Shown here in pieces: positions 1 to 6,738 of a DNA stretch of 21,677 nt. This DNA comes from JAFDVL01 sp031398365 (lineage in GTDB: Bacteria; Acidobacteriota; Blastocatellia; RBC074). Below the pieces are notes generated by a model. That model worked only from the letters and a program-made list of their open reading frames with translations. It was not told the origin of the DNA and ran no database searches. The stretch is from assembly GCA_031398365.1 (NCBI GenBank), contig JANNND010000660.1, positions 1-21,677 of the forward strand, read 5' to 3'. The position numbers and the translations under genes are program-made. Each line of letters starts with the position of its first letter. Position 1 is the first letter of the stretch.

Positions 1-34
1 GTTGCGTGCGATTGGTTTTCCGATTCTTAGTCAT
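1..34 (-). CDS. Double-glycine leader peptide precursor D (partial, runs off the left edge)
   Basis: The complement of the first 34 bases encodes MTKNRKTNRTQ, which matches the first 11 leader residues of the three complete precursors at 125-1074. A GGAG ribosome binding site lies 8 bases upstream. Here only the second of the two in-frame start codons used by its paralogues exists (ACGATCATG instead of ATGATCATG), which supports choosing the second ATG in the others. The rest of the leader and the core are outside the window. It is inferred to be a fourth member of the same exported-peptide family; the array may continue further left. Confidence 0.7.
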   Translation of the reverse strand, partial: MTKNRKTNRTQ

Positions 35-124
35 GATCGTTGCTCCTTTTTCGTGGTTTATGGTTTGCCGGAGTCGGAGAATCAACCCCTTCCGGCTAGT
101 CCGAGGTAAGTGGGCGGCCCGTGC

Positions 125-355
125 CTAGAGGTTAGGCTCGCTGGGCGGAGGACAACAAGGGTCTTTGTCCACCCCCACCCTCCCGCACCTACGGCAGATA
201 ATCACAGCGCGCTCCGTGGCAGGAGAGTTTGATTTTGAAGAGTTGAGGTTGGTCGCTCCGCCCTGTACTTCCGCCATCTCCTGTCCACTCAACTCCTGCT
301 CAGCAACCGCGAGGTCTTTGAGATGCGTACGTTTAGTTTTCGGATTCTTAGTCAT
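125..355 (-). CDS. Double-glycine leader peptide precursor C, cysteine-containing core
   Basis: This encodes 76 residues. Residues 1-33 form a leader ending in EQELSGQEMAEVQGG, with hydrophobic residues at -4 (V), -7 (M) and -12 (L) from the cut, the pattern recognised by C39 peptidases. The 43-residue core carries four cysteines (C54, C57, C67, C68; pattern CRRC then DPCC followed by PPP), absent from its paralogues, so disulfides, thioethers or metal binding are possible. The start chosen is the second ATG of ATGATCATG: it has proper spacing from GGAG and gives the same 33-residue leader as the paralogues. The first ATG (361) overlaps the stop of precursor B, so the two genes are translationally coupled. 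Presumed substrate of the C39 transporter upstream. The function of the mature peptide is unknown (bacteriocin-like or signalling). Confidence 0.75.
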   Translation of the reverse strand: MTKNPKTKRTHLKDLAVAEQELSGQEMAEVQGGATNLNSSKSNSPATERAVIICRRCGRVGVDKDPCCPPPSEPNL

Positions 356-357
356 GA

Positions 358-555
358 TCATTGCTCCTTACTTGGCTTACCCGGTATAGGCGGCTCAATT
401 GGAACTGGCGTCGAAGGCGCTGTTGTAACTTGCGGCTGAGCTGGTACTTGGAGTTTTCCGCCTTGCACCTTCGCCATCTCTTCGGCGGTCATTTCCTGCT
501 CGGCAATTGGCAGGTCGGTAAGCTGCGTGCGATTGGTTTTGGTTTCGTTTGACAT
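358..555 (-). CDS. Double-glycine leader peptide precursor B, proline-rich core
   Basis: This encodes 65 residues: a 33-residue leader (TQLTDLPIAEQ, then EMTAEEMAKVQGG) and a 32-residue core without cysteine in which nine residues are proline, many in alternating X-P pairs. The ATG at 555 is preceded by AAAGGAAATAGT, a plausible ribosome binding site; an upstream in-frame start at 588 lacks one and would break the leader alignment. The last codons (AAG GAG CAA TGA) double as the ribosome binding site of precursor C, and the stop overlaps a start codon of C. No lanthipeptide-like Ser/Cys pattern is present, so the mature peptide may be unmodified, or modified on Thr or Pro. Function not recognised; presumed to be exported by the C39 transporter. 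Confidence 0.75.
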   Translation of the reverse strand: MSNETKTNRTQLTDLPIAEQEMTAEEMAKVQGGKLQVPAQPQVTTAPSTPVPIEPPIPGKPSKEQ

Positions 556-574
556 ACTATTTCCTTTCTCTGCT

Positions 575-680
575 TCTTGGTTTGCCAAAGCTCAAAAGGA
601 GCGTCCCTTCAAACTGTGGCGGTTTCAACTTCACTCGTGCTGTCGCAATGACAGGCGCAGTATAAGTTCCATGTCAGTAG
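575..680. repeat. Duplicated upstream segment, copy 2 (partner at 1102-1205)
   Basis: This segment upstream of precursor B matches the one upstream of precursor A. A 30-base block is identical (605-634 against 1128-1157), and the flanks are recognisably similar, for example GACAGGCGCAGTATAAGTT against GACAGGTGCAGTATGAGTT. It shows that the precursor genes were copied together with their upstream region. Approximate ends. Confidence 0.75.
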
Positions 681-691
681 CCCTCGCTCTC

Positions 692-790
692 TTAGCAGCC
701 CAAGCTCGTCTTGATGGCGTTGGCCGCCTGCAAGAGTTGGCTGGCTTGGGCCGCAGTCAACTGTCCATTCTGGACTACTTTTCGTTGGTC
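692..790 (-). pseudogene. C-terminal scrap of an unrelated protein (FIMAH-like tail)
   Basis: Between precursors A and B, the minus strand has a short open stretch of 32 codons without a start. It ends in NGQLTAAQASQLLQAANAIK, then a short tail and TAA. That sequence resembles the last helix pair of FIMAH-type domains (family pattern NSGRLTAAQGQALIDAAN), common at the ends of large secreted proteins. It follows a stop codon and begins in the duplicated tail of precursor A, so it looks like debris joined in by recombination, not an expressed gene. The family assignment is from memory of the pattern; no search was done. Confidence 0.4.
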
Positions 791-887
791 TTAACGTCAT
801 AGGTCTTGCCGCCCAAAGGCTAGAATTCCGGGTCTGACAGACATTATCCCTTTTCGTTGGTCTTTTGGTCATAGGTCTTGCCGCCCA
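779..887. repeat. Tandem imperfect duplication of the 3' end of precursor A
   Basis: The 37 bases at 851-887, which encode the tail of precursor A (GGKTYDQKTNEK), recur with four mismatches at 779-815, 72 bases away. The second copy would read GGKTYDVKTNEK and stop, but has no gene body. It is probably the stump of a deleted or recombined fifth precursor. Confidence 0.7.
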
Positions 888-1074
888 GCGGCGGCGCAGT
901 GGTAATGCTACCCCCGGGGGTGCCGGGCGCGGGCGCGAGGTTGATATTGGATTTTGACAGGTTGAGGTTGCTCGCCCCTCCTTGCACTTGCGCCATCTCC
1001 TGTCCTGTTAGTTCCTGCTCAGCAACGGGCAGGTCGGTGAGCTGCGTGCGATTGGTTTTGGTTTGTTCAGTCAT
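844..1074 (-). CDS. Double-glycine leader peptide precursor A
   Basis: This encodes 76 residues: a 33-residue leader (QLTDLPVAEQELTGQEMAQV, then QGG) and a 43-residue core rich in Asn, Ser, Pro, Gly and Thr, with no cysteine. It contains PAPGTPGGSITTAPPLGG. Residues -4 V, -7 M and -12 L fit the double-glycine consensus. The second ATG of ATGATCATG is chosen because it sits 8 bases after GGAG and matches the only start available to precursor D. It is the first precursor downstream of the C39 transporter, which is 174 bases away on the same strand, and may share its transcript. The first residues of its core (ASNLNLSKSN) match those of precursor C (ATNLNSSKSN), so the two cores share an origin before diverging. 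Mature function unknown. Confidence 0.75.
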   Translation of the reverse strand: MTEQTKTNRTQLTDLPVAEQELTGQEMAQVQGGASNLNLSKSNINLAPAPGTPGGSITTAPPLGGKTYDQKTNEKG

Positions 1075-1101
1075 GATCATTTCTCCTTTTTCGTGGTTAA
1101 T

Positions 1102-1205
1102 GGTTTGCCATTGCCCAAAGGGAGACTCCCTTCAAACTGTGGCGGTTTCAACTTCACGATGTCTCAGTGACAGGTGCAGTATGAGTTGCTTGCCAGTAGC
1201 CTGTT
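1102..1205. repeat. Duplicated upstream segment, copy 1 (partner at 575-680), with inner palindrome
   Basis: This lies between the transporter stop and precursor A. It contains the perfect interrupted palindrome AAGGGAGACTCCCTT (1118-1132), partly degraded in the other copy. A nearby block (1086-1110, TTTTTCGTGGTTAATGG then TTTGCC) is almost identical to 48-71 upstream of precursor D. The palindrome could be an operator or a processing hairpin; no experiment or consensus identifies it. Confidence 0.6.
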
Positions 1206-1248
1206 ATGAACTGCGTCACACTCGCAGTATGAAATTGGTCACACTCAT

Positions 1249-4200
1249 TCACCCCTCAAGCTGCTGGCTGTTGAGGTAGTAATACAGCCCGCGCTGTTCC
1301 ATCAAACTGTAATGATTGCCCGTTTCGACAATCGCGCCGCGATCCATCACGACAATCAAATCGGCGTTGCGCACGGTGCTCAGCCGATGCGCGATGATGA
1401 GTGTCGTGCGGTCTTTTAGAATCTTGTCGAGGTTCTGTTGAATCGCGCGTACGCTTTCGGTGTCGAGCGCACTGGTGGCTTCGTCAAAGATCAGGATGCG
1501 CGGCTTTTTGAATAAAGCCCGCGCAATGGCGACGCGTTGTTTCTGCCCACCCGATAAACTCTGTCCGCGCTCGCCAATGACAGTTTCGTAGCCGAGTGGC
1601 AATTCGCTGATGAATTCGTGCGCGCCTGCCAGCATCGCGGCTCCCACAACTTCTTCGAGCGGCGCATCGGTTTGGCCGAAGGCGATGTTTTCGCGGATCG
1701 TGCCGCTGAAGAGAAAGACATCCTGCGGCACGACGCCGACCTGTGCACGCAAGCTGCCGAGCGACACCTGGCGCAGATCGTGACCGTCCAGATAAATCCG
1801 GCCTTCGTTCGGCAGGTGCATGCGTAATAGCAAATTGGCGAAGGTCGTTTTGCCTGCGCCGCTGCGTCCGATCAGGGCGACGGTTTGGCCGGGATAGATT
1901 TCCAGATTGATGTTTTGCAGCGCATTGCGATCCGGGCGTGTCGGGTAGCGGAACGTGACGTTCTCGAACTTCAGATGCCCGCGCACTTGTGGCAAGCGAA
2001 TCAACGACGTTTGCGCCGGATTCTCTTCCGGCTTGGCATCAAAGACATCATTCAGCCGTTCCAGCGCGATGTTCACTTCCTGCACGCTGTTCCAGAGTTC
2101 GATCAGGTTGATGATCGGATGCGTCACGCTGCCGACCAGCACATTGAAGGCCATCAATTGCCCGACGGACAATTCGCCCGTGATAACCAAATGCGCGCCG
2201 TACCAAAGCAGCAGGGTCGTGCTCAAGGTCTGCAAGATGTTGCCGATGGAATACGAAGCCATGCTGGTCATCGCGCTGCGAAATTGCACGTTGAGCGATT
2301 TGACCATCAGCCCTTCCCACTTCCAACGGATGCTGCGTTCGGCGGCAGTGGCTTTGACCGTGCCGACGGCGGTAACGGCTTCGACCATTTGCGATTCGGC
2401 TTCGGCGCCGCGCTGAAAGGCCTCGCGGTATTGCCGTTGCATAATCGGCGTCACGACCAGCGTCAGCACCGCGTAACCCGGCATAAACGCCAAGGCCACG
2501 AACGTCAGCTTCGCGTTGTAGTAAAACATCAGCGCGAGGTAGACGATAATCATCAGGCAATCAAGCACCACGCCAAGCGCGCGCCCGGTCAGCATCTCGC
2601 GCACCTTTTCGTTTTCGCCAAAGCGTTTGAGAATGTCGCCAACCTTGCGTTCTTCAAAGTAACGAAGCGGCAAACTCAGCACGTGGCGATAGAACCCGAC
2701 GACCATTTCCAAGTCAATCCGCCGCGTCGTATGCACCATCAGGTAATAGCGCAGCGCCACCGTCGCCGTCTGAAAAATCGCCACGATCAACATGCCAAAC
2801 AGCATCAGATTCAGCATCGGCACATTTTTATGCACCAGCACTTTGTCCACAATCACCTGCATGAAAATTGGCGACGCGAGACCGAAGAGTTGAATCACGA
2901 TGGAGGCCAGAAAGATTTCGGCGAGCAGCGCTTTGTACGGCAAGAGCATCGGCAGGAAGCGTTTGATGGTGCTTTTGGATTCCTCTACGCCACCGAGTTG
3001 CGGGGTCGGCGTCATTTGCAACAAATAGCCTGTCCAGCCGCGCTCGAACTCTTCGCGTGACATTCTACGCAATCCCACCGCCGGATCAGCGACGACGACG
3101 CGATCCGCTTTCGCCTCGTACAGCACGACGTAGTGATAGCCTTCCCAATGCACGATGGCGGGCAGTTCGATTTTTTGCAGATGTTCGTACGAAGCGCGCA
3201 AGCCCCGCGTATGAAAACCCAAGGCTTCGCCCGCTTCGGCAACGCTGTGCAACGAAGCGCCATCGCGCCCGACGTTGGCCAGTTCGCGCAGCCGATTGAT
3301 CGAAACGTGCTTGCCGTTGTAGCGCAGAATCATCGCCAGACACGCCGCGCCGCAATCGGTCTCGCTCAATTGCAACAACGCGGGATAGCGCGACTTGCGC
3401 CGTTTTTTAGCGCCATTCGCTGATGTTTCGGCGGCAGGCGCAGCGTCGGTTGGCAAGGGCAACGGCTTGGTTTCAGGCACGGCAAAATCGAGCGGCGGCG
3501 GCGCAGTCGCATCGGTCACTTGCGTCAAGGCGGCTTTGAATTTGGGCGTTGCGGCAGCGAGTTGCTCGAAATCTGCGCGCGCCAACCAGAAGACCTCAAC
3601 CGGCTCCTCGGCAATGACGGACGTCGGGTGCGCCTGTCCATTCAGCAGCGCCGCCAAACCGAACGACTCGCCCACACGCAAGCGCCCGACAAGTTGATTG
3701 CCTCCCTGAACAACCCGCGCGCTGCCTTGCCGCAAAATGTAGAGCGCATCGGCGGGCGCGCCTTCGTGAATGATGGTTTCATGGACCGCAAACGAACGGG
3801 TTTGGAGCCGCCGCAACAACCCGCGAATCTCGGCGGGCGAGAGCGGCGCAAAAAGCTGACTGAGCTTGAGGAAGTTGCGCACCGCAAGCTCGGAAACATA
3901 GCTCGTAAAATACCCGCGCAATTCCGGCTGCGTTTGCAACAGCCGCTCAAAATCACTGCGATTGAGGCGCAGCAAATCCAAATCGCTCGCGGCGCGCACG
4001 GTGAATTGCCGCCGCGCATTGGCGAGCAAGCCTTGTTCGCCGAAATGATTGCCGCGCGTGAGCGTCCCGACCGTCAATTCTTCGCCGCGTTCAGATTCCG
4101 CGACGACGCGGGCGCGCCCGGAATACACAATATAAAACGCCTCCGCTTCGTCGCCGACCTGACAGACCTGTTGCCCGAGCGAGTAATGCACCAACTCCAG

Positions 4201-4302
4201 CAACGCGGCGCATTGTTCCAACTCGTCGCCCGTCAGCAGGGCAAACGCTTCGGTCTCGGCGAGGAGTTGCTGCAATTCTTGTAAGTCGAGTGCAACTGCC
4301 AT
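1249..4302 (-). CDS. C39 peptidase-containing ABC transporter with two N-terminal cNMP-binding-like domains
   Basis: This 1017-residue inner-membrane exporter should cleave double-glycine leaders and pump out the cores, most likely those of precursors A-D downstream. Domains: cNMP-binding-like 1 (about 20-138, motif FGEQGLL), cNMP-like 2 (148-258), a Pro/Ala linker, C39 peptidase (about 306-430) with Q311, C317 in TDCGAAC, H390 in GYHYVV and D406 in ADPAVG, a six-helix membrane domain (about 455-745), then the ATPase with Walker A GRSGAGKTT (812-820), signature LSGGQ (916-920), Walker B ILIFDE (936-941) and H-loop H972. All catalytic motifs are intact. Start: ATG at 4302 follows AGGA at short spacing; a TTG at 4398 and an ATG at 4353 are open upstream but lack a ribosome binding site. 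No HlyD-like adaptor is visible. The second cNMP domain has lost the conserved Glu and Arg of its binding cassette. Confidence 0.93.
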   Translation of the reverse strand: MAVALDLQELQQLLAETEAFALLTGDELEQCAALLELVHYSLGQQVCQVGDEAEAFYIVYSGRARVVAESERGEELTVGTLTRGNHFGEQGLLANARRQFTVRAASDLDLLRLNRSDFERLLQTQPELRGYFTSYVSELAVRNFLKLSQLFAPLSPAEIRGLLRRLQTRSFAVHETIIHEGAPADALYILRQGSARVVQGGNQLVGRLRVGESFGLAALLNGQAHPTSVIAEEPVEVFWLARADFEQLAAATPKFKAALTQVTDATAPPPLDFAVPETKPLPLPTDAAPAAETSANGAKKRRKSRYPALLQLSETDCGAACLAMILRYNGKHVSINRLRELANVGRDGASLHSVAEAGEALGFHTRGLRASYEHLQKIELPAIVHWEGYHYVVLYEAKADRVVVADPAVGLRRMSREEFERGWTGYLLQMTPTPQLGGVEESKSTIKRFLPMLLPYKALLAEIFLASIVIQLFGLASPIFMQVIVDKVLVHKNVPMLNLMLFGMLIVAIFQTATVALRYYLMVHTTRRIDLEMVVGFYRHVLSLPLRYFEERKVGDILKRFGENEKVREMLTGRALGVVLDCLMIIVYLALMFYYNAKLTFVALAFMPGYAVLTLVVTPIMQRQYREAFQRGAEAESQMVEAVTAVGTVKATAAERSIRWKWEGLMVKSLNVQFRSAMTSMASYSIGNILQTLSTTLLLWYGAHLVITGELSVGQLMAFNVLVGSVTHPIINLIELWNSVQEVNIALERLNDVFDAKPEENPAQTSLIRLPQVRGHLKFENVTFRYPTRPDRNALQNINLEIYPGQTVALIGRSGAGKTTFANLLLRMHLPNEGRIYLDGHDLRQVSLGSLRAQVGVVPQDVFLFSGTIRENIAFGQTDAPLEEVVGAAMLAGAHEFISELPLGYETVIGERGQSLSGGQKQRVAIARALFKKPRILIFDEATSALDTESVRAIQQNLDKILKDRTTLIIAHRLSTVRNADLIVVMDRGAIVETGNHYSLMEQRGLYYYLNSQQLEG

Positions 4303-4413
4303 AGTCCTGCTTTGATAATCGGCTTCAGGTTGTTGAAGCCCGACGGTTTCCATTGAGAGAAGCGAGAAATTTGAAAAGATCGTATCAGAGGAGCGCAAAA
4401 TACAGCGGATTCG

Positions 4414-5301
4414 TTACTTTCCAATCTTCAGCGGCATCTTCACGGCAAACGGATTGCCCGGTTTAGCGCTGACGCGAAAGACGGTTTGTGGCAACGCATC
4501 AGCTTGCGTCAGTCGTTGCCTGGCGTTCCCGGCGCGTTGTTCGGCACGCGTGTACGCTTGGCCTGCACCGTTCTCCAATTCCAATTGTTCGACCGGCGCG
4601 CTCCACTGCTTCTCCCAATCCTCCATCAACGCGACCGGGAGCTTGATCGGCATGTCATCGCCCGTTGCGCGCGGCAACCTGATCAGCGGTGTTGGCGTGA
4701 TGAGGAAGGTCAGCACTTCAGCCACTTGCGGCGCTTTTCCGTCGGGGCGAAACGAGTGCAATTTAAAGACGGCCTGCTCGTCCGTTTGCAGCGGCAACTC
4801 AACCACGCGTCCCGCCGTCACCTTGTGCGCCGAACTGTGCGGATTGAGCGGAAAGATCAAATACGGCTCGCTCATCGTGTTGTCGGCATATTGCTCGCGG
4901 TTGATGACATACAAATAGCCCGTGCGTGGCACTTCGATACTCAAGCGCACCATTTGCCCTTCGCTAAACGCGGTGCTGGCCGCGACGCGTTCGGGCATGA
5001 ACTCGGACTTCTTGCCGCTCTTGGTCAACAAAATGCGCGCTTCGTCGGTTGTAGTTGCCGGACGCAGTCGCCAAATCGTGACGCCCAGCACCGCCGCGCC
5101 CGAGGCTGTAGCGATGGTAGTTTTCGGCAATGCAGGCGTAGTGCGCCGATAGTTGGCTGGCTTGGGTTTCGCTTCAGGTGTCGCGGCGGGTGGGCGGAAA
5201 CTCGGCGGCCAAAAGCGTCGTGGGGGTTCCGCTTCTTGCGCGACAGTCACCGTAACCAAGCCGACCAGACCGAAAAGAATCGCGCCTGTCACCCATCGCA
5301 T
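4414..5301 (-). CDS. Secreted DUF4384-type protein
   Basis: This encodes 295 residues. Residues 1-21 form a signal peptide (MRWVTGAILFGLVGLVTVTV, then AQ). A Pro-rich spacer follows, then a small hydrophobic stretch around residues 57-67, then a domain beginning about residue 80 (EARILLTKSG) with RLSIEVPRTGYLYVINREQY and FPLNPHSS, which resembles DUF4384, a beta-sandwich domain seen in envelope proteins of Acidobacteriota. No catalytic motif was seen; a structural or ligand-binding role outside the cytoplasm is inferred. The reading frame stays open for 167 codons further upstream, but that part has low-complexity Arg/Gly composition and runs through a palindromic repeat, so ATG 5301 before the signal peptide is the sensible start. 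It lies 111 bases upstream of the transporter on the same strand; a functional link is not shown. Confidence 0.75.
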   Translation of the reverse strand: MRWVTGAILFGLVGLVTVTVAQEAEPPRRFWPPSFRPPAATPEAKPKPANYRRTTPALPKTTIATASGAAVLGVTIWRLRPATTTDEARILLTKSGKKSEFMPERVAASTAFSEGQMVRLSIEVPRTGYLYVINREQYADNTMSEPYLIFPLNPHSSAHKVTAGRVVELPLQTDEQAVFKLHSFRPDGKAPQVAEVLTFLITPTPLIRLPRATGDDMPIKLPVALMEDWEKQWSAPVEQLELENGAGQAYTRAEQRAGNARQRLTQADALPQTVFRVSAKPGNPFAVKMPLKIGK

Positions 5302-5331
5302 AATTATACGCTTTCCAATCGGCAAGTGTGC

Positions 5332-5395
5332 AAGGCAGAAGTCCGCACGAAGTAAGGGCGCAGAGGCACACTTAGTTCGTGCGGACTTCCGCCTT
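5332..5395. repeat. Palindromic intergenic element 1
   Basis: Arms 5332-5351 and 5376-5395 are inverted copies matching at 19 of 20 bases, separated by 24 bases. Each arm also contains its own short palindrome (GCGGACTTCCGC in the right arm), so a cloverleaf-like fold is possible. Similar architecture, with other sequences, occurs at 15221, 17509 and 21205. Probably a REP/MITE-like element. Confidence 0.7.
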
Positions 5396-5585
5396 ACATC
5401 GTTTTTAGCTGGAAGGCGTATTAGTTTTACAATGTCTGAAATCATCATCAAGTACCTCCCAATTTCAAATCTCCACCTCTTCACCGCCATTCGCCCTGTA
5501 ACCCAAACGCGGCCCAACAATACGGGGCGCGCCATTTCGGTTGTTTCCATAAGGCAAGCTGGGCCGCGCGCAATGCCGCCGCCGC

Positions 5586-5840
5586 CGCGAGGAGTTTTAC
5601 CGCCACAGCAATGCCGCGTTGGTCTACGATGATGTGCAGGAATTGCCCGGCTGAAAGTTGCAGTTGATACGAGTGCTGTGCGCCCCCGGCGAGTTCCCGT
5701 TCGCCCGCTTTCCCCAGTTCCAGCGGGCGTACCTGGGCCAGCGCGCACAGGCTGGCGAGGGCGCAGAAAACCCCGGCGGGAAGGCTCTGCGCAACCAGCC
5801 AACGCATCGTCATGATCCGAGCGAAGCCTTGGAGAATCAT
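5586..5840 (-). pseudogene. N-terminal remnant of a CHAT/TPR-type protein
   Basis: From ATG 5840 (or 5813) the minus strand encodes a signal-peptide-like stretch (SLPAGVFCALASLCALAQ), then VRPLELGKAGERELAGGAQH, SYQLQLSAGQFLHIIVDQRG and IAVAVKLLA. This is the characteristic start of large acidobacterial proteins with TPR repeats and a CHAT protease domain, where the family continues VTLFxPDGK. Here the frame shifts into an Ala-rich nonsense tail and stops at 5481; no TPR or CHAT part follows. It is therefore read as a truncated relic. The family name rests on recognition of the N-terminal pattern. Confidence 0.55.
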
Positions 5841-6066
5841 TTGCACCTCGTGTTCTGAGGGGAGCGAACTTATGTATGAATGCTGTAGCAGGCGGAGTAT
5901 ATGCCCATTGAGCGGAGGAGGCAATTCGGCGCAGAGTCGGCGCAGAAAAGCAGCTTGGCGCAAGGCTTTACTCTTTGGCAAGGAAGAATGCCTCACCGAG
6001 TTTCCTGCCCAAAGAATTGAAAGTGGGGAATTAAGAAGGAACAATGCTTGCCACAGGAGGGATAGA

Positions 6067-6738
6067 TTAGGGCGCGGCTTCGTACAAATAGCTTTGATTG
6101 ACCCAACCGGAAAGCGTGCCGAAGCTCACTTTTGCCCAGGTTTCTTTGCCCATCCTCTTTGTCACGCCCGCAAATTGCAGACCTTTGCTGTGATAAGGAA
6201 TCTCGCCTACGACTTTGGACTTCAATCCCGGCGCGCTCCGCAGGTTGAGCGGATCGTTTTCGGATACGCGAAACACGGCGTAGCTGGCATTCGCTTTCAG
6301 CCGACGCGACGTGGCCAATGATTTTGTTCCTGTCCTGACCACTACCTGCATCCAGCCTTCTTGCGGTGCATTTGGCGGCGGGTCTGCACCGGTAGAGGGG
6401 ATGCGGTAGTAATAGACGTATTTGCTGTCGTCAGACCATTCCAGTTTATTCTGCAAAATCCAATCCCAATTGGCAGTCAATTTGCGCTTGCCCGTGCCAT
6501 CGGCATTGAAGATAAAGCCCACATTGTCGGTGCATTCAAAGCCACAGGCGAGGACGAGAAACCGCTTGCCATCGGGCGAAAAACGAATTTCCGACAACCG
6601 CATGTAGCTGTCTTTTTCGCTCGCAAGAATAACTTTGCCATTGCAGAGCAACCGCGTCCGATCTTCATTGAAGACTGGCTTATTTGTTTGTGAGAAGGAG
6701 CCACCAATGAGCAGCAGCAGAGTTGTGATGAGCTTCAT
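6067..6738 (-). CDS. Small secreted protein with PD40-like repeat and C-terminal SH3b domain
   Basis: This encodes 223 residues. A signal peptide (about 1-17, MKLITTLLLLIGGSFSQ) is followed by a beta-propeller-like piece with IRFSPDGKRFLVL (61-73) and FIFNADGTGKRKL (86-97), as in WD40-like PD40 repeats, and then a bacterial SH3 domain (about 160-220: LNLRSAPGLKSKVVGEI, WAKVSF, GWVNQSYL). SH3b domains usually bind cell-wall peptides; no hydrolase domain is present. The ATG overlaps the stop of the CCA-adding enzyme by 4 bp (ATGA), so it is translationally coupled as the distal gene. The longer open frame to 6951 is only a shadow of the upstream gene. Role unknown; periplasmic or envelope-associated by inference. 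Confidence 0.75.
   Translation of the reverse strand: MKLITTLLLLIGGSFSQTNKPVFNEDRTRLLCNGKVILASEKDSYMRLSEIRFSPDGKRFLVLACGFECTDNVGFIFNADGTGKRKLTANWDWILQNKLEWSDDSKYVYYYRIPSTGADPPPNAPQEGWMQVVVRTGTKSLATSRRLKANASYAVFRVSENDPLNLRSAPGLKSKVVGEIPYHSKGLQFAGVTKRMGKETWAKVSFGTLSGWVNQSYLYEAAP

Noticed and set aside
165..552. Plus-strand small open frames opposite precursors B and C
   Set aside because: Shadows of the leader-coding sequence; the same reverse-frame motif repeats because the leaders themselves repeat.
609..872. 87-codon minus-strand open frame between precursors A and B
   Set aside because: Its frame runs through the tail of precursor A and the duplicated segments; it has no leader homology and differs from the frame of the FIMAH-like fragment, so it is not a fifth precursor.
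1..1074. Lanthipeptide or lasso peptide cluster
   Set aside because: Only one core has cysteines, and no LanM/LanBC, lasso cyclase or B protein is in the window; the label would go beyond the evidence.
575..1205. Possible CRISPR-like array from the repeated blocks between precursors
   Set aside because: Only two or three copies with unequal long spacings that contain genes; they are explained by duplication of precursor upstream regions.
1885..3060. 391-codon plus-strand open frame opposite the transporter
   Set aside because: It lies wholly antisense to conserved transporter domains and has His/Gln/Arg-rich composition typical of a reverse-frame shadow.
4414..5802. Long open frame extending the DUF4384-type gene upstream to 5802
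   Set aside because: The extra 167 codons are low-complexity Arg/Gly-rich, cross a palindromic repeat and overlap the CHAT-type remnant. A clear signal peptide starts at ATG 5301.
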